Part shown: piece after piece, positions 10,835 to 23,115 of the stretch | Layout: the number at the start of each line of letters is the position of its first letter | How positions within the stretch are numbered: position 1 is the stretch's first letter | Origin: Certhia americana | Taxonomy: Eukaryota > Chordata > Aves > Passeriformes > Certhiidae | Assembly (NCBI GenBank): GCA_018697195.1 | Contig: CM031858.1 | Span: 77,028,818 to 77,092,817, forward strand | Reading direction: 5' to 3' | DNA length: 64,000 nucleotides | Notes under the pieces: model-generated | The model's database searches: none | The model's input: only the letters and a program-made list of their open reading frames with translations | What the model was told of the DNA's origin: nothing | Translations under genes and position numbers: made by a program

Positions 10835-12287
10835 CTTAAATAAAATGACACTTTAATATGTGGCAACATGGATATTTCTGGACAGCAGTGCTGCTAATAC
10901 AGCCTTCTAAGTAGCGCAAAAATATTTTGTGCAATAATGCTGTCGTAGTGGGTGCACAACCTGTAATTTGTCTGTGTTAAAGTTGCCGCTGGTACGTAAG
11001 CCTTACCCTTGTGGTGCTGTAGAAACGTGTTTGCTTATCCGAGGCAGTTGTAAAGGGACCTGAAAAATACAGGCATAGAGAGGTAGCGGCGCTCTTTGTA
11101 TGTGTTTGTGTGTGACCGTGTTCGTAATACCTACAGTTCTGCTCCTTAACTTATGGGGATAATGTGCAGATGCATTTTAATGGTGACGGCAGGCAGATTC
11201 TTTAGCTCAACTCATATATGTGAGCCTTTTTATACAATAAAATCGCATGCCATGTTGAACTATATGTGAAGAACATTAAGCTTGGTATTTGAATAGCAAT
11301 TTCAGGGTTTTGGGTTCCCCCTCCCCTTCAGGTTTGTAACATTATATGTGATAACTGAGGATTGAAATTGCAGCAAAAGAAGACGCGCAGATTTACCTTT
11401 AGTTGCTTGTTAAAGCTTAAGCAGTCACCTAACTTTACTTTGTGTAAAGGGCACTGTAAATAATGCACAGACAGAAATAAATCCTCTCTTCATTTCCTTC
11501 TAGCCCACCTCAATAGTACCTTTCCTAATGAACAAAAACTATGTGCCTTTAGTTCACACCACATTTTGACTGATGGAACTGTCAGTGGTCTCTGAGTATT
11601 TTGTCAAGCAGGGAGTTCCTTAGGATGATTTTGCTAATGTGTATCTTTGAAAACAACATAGTCCTGAACCTCTGTGTCTGTGTATGCATCTGTGTGTGCC
11701 TTTGAGAGTCTGTTTTATGCACATGAGTGGCAAGATACAAGGAGGACAGGGTACAGAAGCCAATGAAACGTGGCAAACGTAGATGCCTGCATGTATTTCT
11801 CTGACAGGATCTCTGTAAAGCATTGTGAGCATTTCTTATATTTTAATGTAGTTCATCATTCAGATTAGGGCTTGGGATAAATTCAATTTCATGTGCATCA
11901 ATGCCCCATCAGTTTTTCACGACCAAAAGAAATACAATGGAAAACACAGGTAAAATTATGACTTCAATTAGCACAGGTAACAAAATCACTGCTTATATTC
12001 AAGGTACAGAATGCATTTTTTATTTTAAGACACTAAGTATAGCTCCTTCCTTTCCAAATCTTTACTTCTGTGCTGCAGTCAACCATACACAGTTGTGTGA
12101 AAACACTGAAGCCTTCCTTCTGCATAAATTGTCCTTCTACTGAATAATAGTAAATATTTGTCTTCAGGGTAAATATAAAATTTATTTAAAAGTTTGGCAC
12201 ATGTTTGACATTTTGCCTAACTGTAAAGTTAAGATTTAGAGATAACCAAAAGGCTTCCCTAACCTGCTTCACTGCCTTTGACAGCAT

Positions 12288-12320
12288 ATTTCATTTCATT
12301 TCATTTCATTTCATTTCATT
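12288..12320 (+). repeat. (TTTCA)n pentanucleotide microsatellite
   Basis: About 6.6 perfect units of ATTTC (read TTTCA in another phase) run without interruption, followed by a short T run. It lies about 1.5 kb into the putative first intron. It is a normal-length array in a bird and no function is implied. Confidence 0.95.
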
Positions 12321-12510
12321 TTTTTCTGAAGAAGACATAGTATAGTATAATTATCTAATGCAAATTAAGGTGTGGCTCCTTTTTTTTTTTTATTTTTAAT
12401 GTATACCTGTGGAAACAGTGTAATAATTTCCTTTTGTAGTTAAAGTTATTGGTCATTCTGCTTAAGGACTACAAAAAATAACTTTTTAATTTCTGCTTAG
12501 AAAATCAGAC

Positions 12511-12591
12511 AGAAAACAAACAAACAGAAAACAAACAAGCAATCCAACAAAACCCTTACAAAATAAATCAAGAAAACAACCAAACCAACAC
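12511..12591. repeat. A/C-rich low-complexity tract
   Basis: The plus strand is almost free of G and made of AAAC, AACA and CAAA words. It is the complement in composition of the G/T-rich tracts found elsewhere in the window. It yields an apparent minus-strand reading frame (12,497-12,721) rich in Phe, Leu, Val and Cys, which is an artefact of composition. Confidence 0.8.
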
Positions 12592-14315
12592 GCTCACTGT
12601 TACGTGCTTTTTCTAAAAATTGACTGAAGAAATAGTGTGTCAGGCAGCACTTTCCTTTAAATAGGAGCAAATCCAGACCACAAGCATGGCTTAGGGGGCA
12701 CTGTGCTGCTGACTGAACCATTTACAGATGAGATCCAAAAGTAAATGTCTTCCACTTGCAGGTACTGAAGATCCTGTAAGACTTCCTAGGATAGGATTGT
12801 TGACTCTGCTATTAGGACAAAATGCCAGTCAAAGTTTTTATACTTTGTCTATACTTTAATTCCTCAGGTAGCTTAATTTGAGAGCATTGTTCTTTACTAC
12901 CTACAATAAAAATGTTTAGTGTTTCTGTCCTGCAATGCAGAGACTGTAACTCAGCCACTTCGTTGGTGCATGCTGTGCTAATTCATGGTGGTAGTTCTGG
13001 TGAACATATGCAAAGTTATAAAACAACTGGGGATAAATGTCTTCAACATCCAAAATTAGTGTATGAGGGTGCATGTGTGCATGCCAGAGAGGGACAGTTG
13101 TTACTGCACCAGAACTGACATTCCTGTGGTGCGTAAAATTTACATAATAACCTTCAGGGAATAATCTGTACTTAAAAGTGACTTTTTTTTTTTTTAATAA
13201 TTTTGTCTCTGAACTCCTAAACATTTAACATGTGAGCTCTAAACATTAAAAATATGAGCAACTGAAGTACTAGTTCTCAATATTATTGTATGGAAGGTTT
13301 CAACCTTTATCTCTCACTGATAAATGAAACTTGAAAGGTATGAAAAATTCTGTTAACTATAGCTCCTGCTCCTGGTTAAGAGCTGCATTTCTATTAATAC
13401 AATTAGTACTAAAATTTATCAGTCTTAGCAGATTGAGCAAAACCAGCTAAATACCAGTGAGTCATCTGCTCCATGCAGATGAACATGAGCTCCTGTTTGG
13501 ACAGCTAATATCTAGTTAGTCCTGGCAGACCTGTCCTGCAAAGGGGCATATATCAACCATCACAACACCATGGGGCACAGTTTCATTGCTTATAGGCGCT
13601 GCAAAATAAAGGTGGAAACTGGCAGGGCAGGAAGGGAAGAAAATGCTCTCCCAACAACATAAAATGATTGCATTCAAAGTAGAGATTCTACACATCTTCT
13701 CTTAGAGGAAGTTGATACATACGAGAAGGTCATAAGAAGAAACTCCATTTGAAAACCCCAGCATAGCTTACAAAGGTCTATGTAATCCAGCACGTATATC
13801 TCACTAGCATTAATTATAGTGGAAAACTTATTTTCCATGATCAGCAGAGCTGCAATTTAAATAGTATGTGTATAGTCTGGTGATAAATCAGGGTGAAGTG
13901 CTTAAACTTCATCATATACTTGACAGGCAGACTTGGGCAGGTTCCTAAAGCACTCTATAACTTCATGTATGACATGAGCATTGCACAATAATGAAGAATA
14001 AATATTGCAGGATATTCTTTTAAAAAAATACCATGGAACCTAATACTGAAGTGTTATTTTGTCCATTACTCTATTCCTTCAGTTTTGAATTATACACAAT
14101 TTTGCTCTTTATTTACAGCAAATGAAGCTAAATGGAATTTGGAAATTCAAAGAATAGAAGTGGAATTTTAAGAAGCTTCTGAATTGAAGTCTAAGCAAAA
14201 TCATGTAACATATAAAGGACTGGCAGGATAAGATTTTTTCTCCAAAACCAGATTTTACCAGACAAACAGTTGATACTGAATGTTATAAAAGATGGTTTTA
14301 ATAATGTAGCATTAC

Positions 14316-14337
14316 TTTTTTTTTTTTTTTTTTTTTT
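14316..14337. repeat. T22 homopolymer
   Basis: An uninterrupted run of 22 T on the plus strand, followed by GGTTTTAATATG. No associated element is recognised. Confidence 0.95.
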
Positions 14338-14450
14338 GGTTTTAATATGCACAAAGAGACTGAACAGAGTTTAAAATAAACCAGTTTGAGATTTTAAAGG
14401 AGTAAATAAGACTGATCTCTTATTTAGGGGTTGTGCAGGAAGTTGCTTCA

Positions 14451-14497
14451 GGGGTTTTCTTTGGGGTTTGTTTTGTTGGTTTGTTTTTTTTTTTTTT
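14451..14497. repeat. G/T-rich low-complexity tract
   Basis: The plus strand carries GGGG and GG blocks separated by T runs, ending in a T run of about 15. It is one of several such tracts in the putative intron (see 18,511, 21,386, 42,424 and 53,552). Confidence 0.8.
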
Positions 14498-15412
14498 AAA
14501 TAATGTTTTTGTGGATTGAACACAACCAGAATAACATAGTCATGTAGCTTTATAAGTAACCAGGAAGCAACTTGGTAGCATTTGCACATCTGCAGTCCTT
14601 ATATAATGAAAATACATTCAGCAATTGCTTGAGGCCTGTAAGAAATATAGTTTTGTTTGATGGAAATTGTCATTTACAGTTTTGTGGAATTTGTTCAAAC
14701 CTGAGTAGAGTTAAAGCTGAGTTTGTTATCATAGGAAAGACAAAGCATTACTTTACTTCCCACTCCCTATGAATTTGCTTGCTTCTTTTAAGCAGATCTA
14801 CTTGTAAAAGGGAGTATATTTAGGTCACAGACAAATTATTCCATTCTCACTTCACCTTACCTAGGTTTCAGTATAATTTATCCAGTGCTTACAAGGACAA
14901 ATTTTCAAGGCTGTTTGTGAAGTGTGGTGTAAAAATACCCAAGCTAGCTGAGGTACCAGCTGCATTTCTACTGTAGGACAGTAGTGAGGATCTGTGAGAT
15001 TTTGTTCTTTGTAGTACTGCACTGTCTATTGTAATATTGAACCCTGAAATTACTTTACAAAGGGATCAGCCACATTGTCTTGACTTAACAGATGGGATGA
15101 GTGAGGTGAAAGGATCAGCAGGCTTTTCCTTAGGACTGTCTGTTGGATGGAGAAGTGGGAACTGCCATTTCCTCATTCAGGTCCTCTCCTAGATGGGGAC
15201 AGAGAAGTAGGCACTTGCAAATCAAATATCTTCAAGTTTTTCATGTCCTTCAATTGCTTTGAACCATCCTTTGGAGAAATCTGCCTCTCCCTCTTTGTGA
15301 TATAGAAGAACATTCTTCAGTATAAGTGGTCTAAATACTTCCTGGCATGTCTTCTCCCTGTGCAGTATTCCTGTTGAAATTCCTGTTCCATTTTGGTATT
15401 TCCAGGTGTATC

Positions 15413-15600
15413 ATAGAATCATGAAATAGTTTGGGTTGTAAGGGACCTTTGAATAACATCTAATCCAACCTGCTGTGCCCTGCCAGGAGCATAGCCATCT
15501 TTCACTAGGCCAGATTGCTCAATGCCTTGAATGTTGCCAGGGATGGGATATTGACACCTTGCTTGGGCAGCCTGTTCCAGTGTCTCCATGATGTACTGTG
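15413..15600 (-). mobile_element. CR1 LINE 3' end fragment
   Basis: The plus strand starts with TCATAGAATCATGAAATAG, the complement of the CR1 terminal microsatellite, then GGTTGTAAGGGACCTTTGA and a TCTAATCCAACCTGCTGTGC-like block. It ends with GGGCAGCCTGTTCCAGTGTC (about 15,567-15,586). This is the canonical CR1 3' tail read on the minus strand. The insertion is short, as usual for 5'-truncated CR1 copies. It lies antisense to the inferred gene. Confidence 0.95.
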
Positions 15601-17964
15601 TTGTTCCTTAATTAATCGCCATTAAGCTCTTACAGCACAGTTATGGGTGTATATATGGTACATATACACACATGTATTTTTTGAGATGGTACAAAAAAAT
15701 GAATATTATTTAAAAAAATAAAAATACAACCTTTGGTACTCAAAACACATGTAAAAATTACTGGTAATATGTTGTGGCACTAGACTGAGCAATTTTTTGG
15801 ATCACGTTGTTTTATATTCACAGATGGGAATGTGCCTTTTCATTATTATATGAATTTTAATTCCATGACTAGTCAGCTCAACCAAATCAGTAATATATTG
15901 TTCTACAAAAGTCATACATTTGGATTTGAATTCTGTTTATCTTACATCTTGTTCTTGCTGGATGGTACAAAAGCTGTGAAGGAAAATCTTTTGGTTCAAG
16001 AGACTGGGGTGGTTGCTTCCATTTTCTGTAATTTTACTTTGCCCAGAGAAAATAATCTTGTGTCTTCTACTTGTAAACATTTATGTATTGAGCAGTTGTT
16101 TGAAGAAGGCTTAAGATGACACTTCATATTGGGGCAAAATTTCTCAGGTTTGTATTCAGTCAAACTTTCAGTTTGTTCTGTTGATGATATAGCAGTTGAT
16201 ACACCAAAATTTTTTAAAAATAGAAACACGAAGAAAATCTGTATAATTGCAGGGCAAGCAGTTGAGATATTCAGTGGCAGGTTTGAAACTGTTTGAGTCC
16301 TGTTTTGTGTGTAAAATACAACTGTGCCTTCAGTAGAGAACCTTCCTACAATTAGTGAAAAATTTAGTAGTTTAGCAATGGTGTCAGGTCAATAATGCTG
16401 CTAATAATTTTTGGGATGTTGGAGTGCATATGCATGTGTTTGTGAATATTTGAAGGAAATACGAGCTGCTAAAAGGGAAGTAGTTTCTTTAGTTGGTTCA
16501 ATAGTGAGAAAGATTTAGTTTGACTGTAAAAAGGTATTTTTAACACCAATGTATTGTATTAGCACCTGGGAAGTGCTGACTGTTCTAAATGTAAAATCTT
16601 GGCTTTCAGGAGAGGTGAAATAAAACTAGGGCATACGAGCCTTGTAGCATGTTAGACATTAACTGCTCATGGCAACTGCCAATATTTAAAAATACTGGGA
16701 AAATAATTTATATCTGGATTACTATCCTCAATCACTATTTCTTGTATGTTTTACATCTGGTCTTTTAATAAATAATAAGCTTTCTTACTGGAGTAATAAA
16801 ATCAAGAAAAAAGCTACACATCATTTATTACATGCAATTTTCACACACTTTGCTGATGAAGAAAATTTGTTATATATTTGCTGCTTATTAAAGCATGAAT
16901 TCATGCATTCATATTAGTGAATCTGAGTTCAGAGTTATTATCTTGACTATTCAGGCTAGAGAGATCTTAAATATTTTTCTACTTGCAGGAAGTAGGTGTA
17001 AAATAATCAGTTCATTTAGCATTGTATGTTTAGTTGTTTTTTTGTATGGGTTTCTTTGGTTTTTTTAAGTTATGAGCCATCTAAGAAACTTCTAGGAAAC
17101 TTGTGAAAAAGTACAATGTTTGTTCTTATACCCATTCATTTTCAATGAATGTACAACTAACACGTTGAAATCCTGTGTAGCTTTGTACTAGAAACCCTTC
17201 ATAGCAGTTTTGGAAAGCAGCAAGACAATCAGCAATCTAACGTGTTTTCAAGTGGAACTCAACATTTCTAGCTGGTTGAGCTTCTTTCAGCTCCAGGTAA
17301 AGACTGCCAGAGTACTCGCAGTAACTGTTGATTCATACGAGGTCTAGCCTTTCCTAACCTGAATTTATTTGTTATCTTGTATACTCTCAGCTATCCAAGG
17401 TATACAGTTCCCTGTGCTTTAACAGTATGGGTGCACCTGAATTTTCCTAAGTGGCATCAGAGTGAGAAGATAGTTACTGATCTGGCACAGATGATGTGAC
17501 CTGCTGCCACAAGTCCCTTCAAGCAGCAGGTACCTCTTCCCAGGTGTTTAGCAGGCACATCATGGGCATGCAGACTGTACACAGCCCTTAGATAGGGAGT
17601 GGGTCTCCAGAGCTGATCAAGTGCTGCAGTTCAATCCCCAACTTGCTGCTGGGACATTAAATGCATTGGTTTGACAGTGCATACCATTTGTGTTCTATAA
17701 ATTGGATATTAGGTTTAGAGGGCTTAGGGACAGTGATCATGGTACATGAATATTTTCCTGGAGGAGGCCCTTTATACTTCTCAGATCCCACTCAAACAAC
17801 AGCCTCATTCTAATACCAACCATGTTTTGAACTATGAGGGAAAAACGCAATGTTGGAGACCTCTTGCTCTGTTAAGGAGGAGTTAGCAGATGGATATCTG
17901 TTACTAAAAAACTGACCCTCAGAGAGCATAAAGGAGCTTATGGAGAATCCATTGCTGCTTTTCC

Positions 17965-17991
17965 TTTTTTTTTTTTTTTTTTTTTTTTTTT
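17965..17991. repeat. T27 homopolymer
   Basis: An uninterrupted run of 27 T on the plus strand, flanked by TTCC on the left and CCCTGGG on the right. Confidence 0.95.
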
Positions 17992-18510
17992 CCCTGGGTT
18001 AATTTTCTGCTGGATTAGAGAGCTAGAGTCATTTTATAGGAAGGCTAGTCATGTTCTAAATCTAAAGCAGAGAAATTTGGGGCAGCAACAGGTTGGATGC
18101 AGAGAAAGAAAAATAGGGCACCATTATTTTGATAATCTTTCTATAGTCATGAAGCAGATGAATGGGAAAGATGACCAGAGGGATGTTCCTTTGTAAGAAC
18201 CTTTGAAAAGTAGCCTCCTACATGGAAACCCATTCAGGAGGTTTATAAATACCTGTCAAGTAAAGCCAGCAGGAAGACAATTGACTATGTAGCTTATGCA
18301 TTGTGACTTGAAGGCTAATGAACTTGAGCTCTTTCAGTCTATATAGGTCGGGTGATGACTGATTTCCTGAAGCTATTCATGCCTACTGTGCTACTGAAAC
18401 CAATTTGGTTTATGTTGTTACTTATGGTAGCGTGTCGGCTATGCTATACCATGTCAACATACCCATGAGTTTTATAGTTCTGAACTGTGACATGAGATAT
18501 CCCCATTTAT

Positions 18511-18577
18511 GTTTGTTTGGACTTTTGTTTTGTTTTGTTGTGTTTGTTTTGTTGTGTTTGGTTTTTTGGATTTTTTT
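18511..18577. repeat. (TTTTG)n-like G/T-rich tract
   Basis: Irregular TTTTG, TTTG and TTGTG units run on the plus strand with almost no A or C. Apparent frames on both strands across it (18,405-18,614 plus, 18,422-18,652 minus) are rich in Phe/Val/Leu or Lys/Asn and are compositional artefacts. Confidence 0.85.
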
Positions 18578-21064
18578 AATGAAAAAGGGGCATAACACTC
18601 TTGATATGCAGTGAGCTTCCTCCACAGGAACATTGTGTGATAATTTACCCATTATATTATAATGAGCCCTTGCTCTATTTATTGTGGAGCTTAATATATT
18701 TTAATGACTGTTGTGACTCCGCTGCAGAGCAAAACTCAAGAGTGTCTCCATGCACATGATAAATTTAAATGGATTTATTACAAGTTTTGGGACTTGTGAG
18801 CACATACTTTCTTTGCATCATACAGCTATAATTTTGATTTTAAAAGCAGGATATTATTTTTCTTAACTTTGCAGAAATCCCAAAATATAGATGCTTGTAT
18901 ATTTAGCATTCATATTTCATACCAGGTGAAAGATGAGTGGTTTCATTAAAACACTCCTGTATTAAAGGGAAGCTTGTAAATTTTTTGTTCAGGGCTTTGA
19001 TGAATTCATTAAAATTAAAGCTCATGAATCAATGTCATTTGGTACTTGACACCCTCCCCCCCTCTAAATCTGGACTTTTTAGATTCAGGTTTATGTTTTT
19101 TGAAAAATATTAGTCAATATTTAAGTAGGTTTATAACATCTGCAAAATAATTATAGGCACATCAGTACAGAATTTGTTTTTGTCTTCTGAAGATTGTCAG
19201 AATTCTGGCAACAACACTGTATTCAGGAAAATGAGAACTGGAAAAAGAATGTCATACAAATTGACTTTTAGACAAGGTCTTTAGCCTGTCAGTCTGTCTA
19301 GTCAGTCTTTGTAGATTGCTGGTGTTCTGGCTGTGACACCAAAGCTTTTTATAATGACATTTCTGTAATATCCACATACAGTGTTAGCCCTAAAGGAAAC
19401 ACTCCGCTCTTCTCTATGCTTTTGTGATGTTGTCATGAAATTCAGATTCAAAATGATGCAGCTGTTTGAAAAATACTGTTTTATCAACACTGAGACTTAA
19501 AAATATGAACTGATTTTCTGAATTGGCAAAGTTGTTTATCTTGCAAAACCTGAAGGCCAACTTCATTTTCTTATTCTAAAAACTGCAGTGTTAGTAAATT
19601 CAAACTGATAGATAACTCTTGAATCAAACCATTCTCTTATTTTCTATACTCTTTTTCTACTGTGTCACTTTTATTTGAACAACTCTTACCATCCCCAGAC
19701 ACCTACAAGCAGAAATTTACTTAATTTATGAGTATACATCAATTACTTATTTTCTGATAGAAACATTAGATAGGTAATCTACTACCAGGCAGAATTTTAT
19801 AATGCCTGACTACTTTAATGTGAGGTCCTGCTGAGTCCCTGAACATCAGACAGCTACCACTCAGGTAGGCAATTGTGAGCCTCCATGGTATCTGAGGATG
19901 GGGCAATTGTTATTCCTGCTGAGTTCTTATCATTCCAATTCCCCACTTTTCCCCTTATGTCTCTACACTTTTTAATTACTTTTTCATTACTGTCCACTCT
20001 ATATTTTCACTTCTGTCTTTATTTTACCTGTAGCTACATAAAAGGTCCAAGTTATTTGCTCCATTTTTGTAGAATTATGGCATTAAAGAACATTGTATTT
20101 GGTACAAAGATGGACTTTGAATAATTGCAGAAACAAGGAACTTCAAATGGATAGCTTGAATCAAATTTGGCCTCATTCCTGCTATAACAGTGGACATATA
20201 TTGTCTGCAGGAAATGATATCTTATGGACTGCACACAATAGCCTTTTGAGCTCCTGTCTCCCATGTACCTCATGCCAATAAAAGGAAATGTTGTGTACCT
20301 GATGTGCAATTCTGCTGACCAATTTTAGCAATTGATTAAAAGGGTAGGAAGTAAAGGATAAAAGAGGTGAAATAAAGAATTCAATAAGGAAGTATGTAAT
20401 TTAGGAAAGAGATTGAAACCTTCTTTTGGCATATGATACAAGAAAAGAAGGGCATGACTAAACCTGTTTTTTGCTCTTCTTGAAGTATTGTTCCAGATTA
20501 TTGTAGGAAAGGTGTCAATTAAAGTCAGCTCCTTTATGCCTTCTTATCTTTCTTTTCACAAGAAGATGTAGTTAGTTTTACAGGTTGCCACATAAAGAGG
20601 TTGATTTTTTTTTCCCCCTCAAGAAGGTATTTATGAAGTAGATATCTTATTCCTAAAGAGGATTACAGGCTTAGAACAAATAATCAGAGTTTTTAAATAC
20701 TTTTTTATGATATTATAAGCAACATGCTAGATATTGAAAATTATACTTATCTTCTGACTAATTTTGGCTCACCAGGGTAAAATATATTTGCATATTGAGT
20801 TGTATCTCAGCCTTGAGATATAATGAGATCCTCAGCCAAGGGCTTCAGCTTTTTATTTATACTTCTGCTTAACAACACAGAAAGAACTTCAACAGTGGAG
20901 GTGGATTCTGTTGGTATTAACCTTCCCACCACAGAGACCAAAAGGCTTCCACACAGCTGCCACCACTCTTGTAGCCTGAATAAAGTGCAACAAAATTTAT
21001 CTTCAGGAAGGCAGGTCTATGCAACAAGGTCAATGTGAGGACTTTTTCAAAAAGCCTTCTTCAG

Positions 21065-21078
21065 ATATATATATATAC
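21065..21078. repeat. Short (AT)7 repeat
   Basis: Seven AT units run without interruption, followed by ACAC. A four-unit TTTA array at about 22,193-22,210 lies about 1.1 kb downstream. Both are ordinary microsatellites. Confidence 0.85.
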
Positions 21079-22769
21079 ACATTTCATTTTTGGATATAGG
21101 ATATAACTCTTGTCCCATCTGCAACTCTGCAACAGCTGTAACAGTAGTGCTGTAAAAAACTTTACAGATTTGGGAAACTGTTCCTCATCCAGTTGCTAGT
21201 ATCTGCCTTTTTATGATAAGGAGATTTCTTCTTGCTATAAGGACTAAATGAATTCTTAATGTCAAATCTTTACATGTACTGGGGGAAAGAGCCCTACTAA
21301 CCAGACCAGCTTTTCAACATTTGAACTAGATTAATATTTTTCCACTTAGTATTTCTTATAGCACAGCCCAGTTAAAAGTTTCAGTTTGGTAGGGGGGTTT
21401 TTTTGGGTGGTTTGTGATTTTTCTCTTTGCTTGTTTGCTTTGCCTTCTTTCTTTGCAATTCACCTTAGTATGATGGGTCTTTTTATATGTGTTACATATT
21501 CACATGCAGATATTTCCTTTGTCTTTGACTCTATTCCTTGCTGTATACACATCCTTCCATTTTTATTTGGTTACTCTGCAAGTTGTATATAACGATAACA
21601 AATACACCATTCCTATGTGTGACATCTCAAAAATATTGTTATTGAGTAGATTCCCAAAGGCCCTGTGAGACTGGTATCTTAACATTTATTCAGTCTGATC
21701 CTCTACAGTTTGCACTTTTTCAGTTCAAAAGACCACATAATTCTGTACTGCCTAAAGGCATGAGAGATTGGTTTTTCTCACAAGCAAAATGAATAGGTAT
21801 TTTCAGCTCTCTCCATTTTGTTTAAAGTTTGTCTTTGAAAGCTTAGGATGATGAATCTGAGATTTCCTTTCAGGCACATGCTTATTTCTTTCCATCACTT
21901 ATATTTTAAGGTTAGACTTTTCACTCCTCATTGTTCAAGTGCAGTAGAGGTTTATTGAACTCTTCCTTGTCAGATAGTACAGACACACTGCAGTACTACT
22001 TTTCCTTTTGAAGACCTTTTTGTACCTCAAGTGGTTTGTGGTATCTTTGATGTTGCCTAATTGGAATCTCAGAAGTGAAAAACTAAATAGCTGAATGAAG
22101 ACATGAGCAGCAGCCCAAGCTTGTACATAATCTTATTTTTGTTTCAATCGTTCTTTTATTCTTATGCCTCACAGTCAAGTGGCCCTCCAATATTATTTAT
22201 TTATTTATTTCTATCACCTATTTCTGCATTTTAGTCTCTCAATTATGTCTCCCACACTTTGAACAGAAGTTCCTGAATTTGCATTTGTCTTCATGGTCCA
22301 CCTGAATCTGTCTCAAAACTTTTAACCAGTCTTCTTTTTAATGACTCGTCTTTCTTGAGCAGTTGTTTGGGGGTTTTTTTGTTTTTCTTTTTTTTTTTAT
22401 CCTGTCTCATCTACTTGTCTCACCTAGTTTAGGCTAAGTTTCTTAGGACAGGCGTATCTGTCTTAAAAATCTGTATAAATATACTTCACAAAGACAGCTC
22501 AGCAGAAGTTCTGCATCTAATTTGGGATTACCCGGTGCAATGATGCATCCTGTCTGACAATAGTCACATGGAAAGGGCATGGGGATCTGGTGGAAATGAA
22601 TTACAGGTGGAAAGTGCTCTTACAGAAAGGAATGGCAGGCACAGCAGCAGTGTTGAGGCACAGAATTTCCCTCTTCTATTGCAGTGGAACAGCCATGTCA
22701 AATTTGCAGCACTGCAAAACAAGAAGGTCAAGAAAATGTAGTGATGAGTGGGAGGCCTTGAGGTTGATG

Positions 22770-23115
22770 TTGTATTACCAGGAGGCAAGAGAAAGGGCAC
22801 TGCAGGAAGCTAGTTGCACCAGTAGAGGAGTCAGGGCCAGGCTCCCCTGGGAGGTGCATAGCAATAGGGCAGGAGACAGTGGCCACAAGTGTTAATGAAG
22901 GAGACTCCTGTTGGATTTGAAAAGGTAGCTTTTCACAGGGAGCAAGGTTAAGCACTGGTACAAGTTGATTAGAGAGAGACCTCCAGGCTTAGCGGCTTTT
23001 AAAATTTATCTAGACATGGCCCCAAAGCATCCCAATAAAACTTAGAAGGTTGCCATGACTTGGGGAGAAATCTGGACTTTTTGGATCTCCAAAAGTCCTT
23101 TCAACCTACATTTTC
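22770..23115 (+). mobile_element. CR1 LINE fragment, 3' part
   Basis: On the plus strand GGAGTCAGGGCCAGGCTCCC (about 22,829) is followed by GTGCATAGCAATAGGGCAGG and then the GACTCCTGTTGGATTTGAAA block. A GGTTAAGCACTGGTACAAG block near 22,947 encodes VKHWYK, the counterpart of the family VVKHWNRL motif. The end near 23,090-23,108 (AAAGTCCTTTCAACCTAC) is the degraded CR1 terminus. The left edge is uncertain and CR1-like sequence may reach back to about 22,560. A 101-codon plus frame and a 75-codon minus frame overlapping it are not genes. Confidence 0.8.

Larger units (their letters stand above)
15601..22769. other. AT-rich unique DNA, nothing recognised
   Basis: No exon or transposon is recognised, apart from a T27 run, a TTTTG tract and short AT repeats listed separately. 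The 17,270-17,900 portion has a visibly higher GC content than its surroundings and could be an old repeat or a conserved element. By eye I cannot decide. Confidence 0.5.

Noticed and set aside
22560..22769. Possible leftward extension of the CR1 at 22.8 kb
   Set aside because: The sequence is less AT-rich but I could not align it to a CR1 block with confidence, so the element was started at 22,770.
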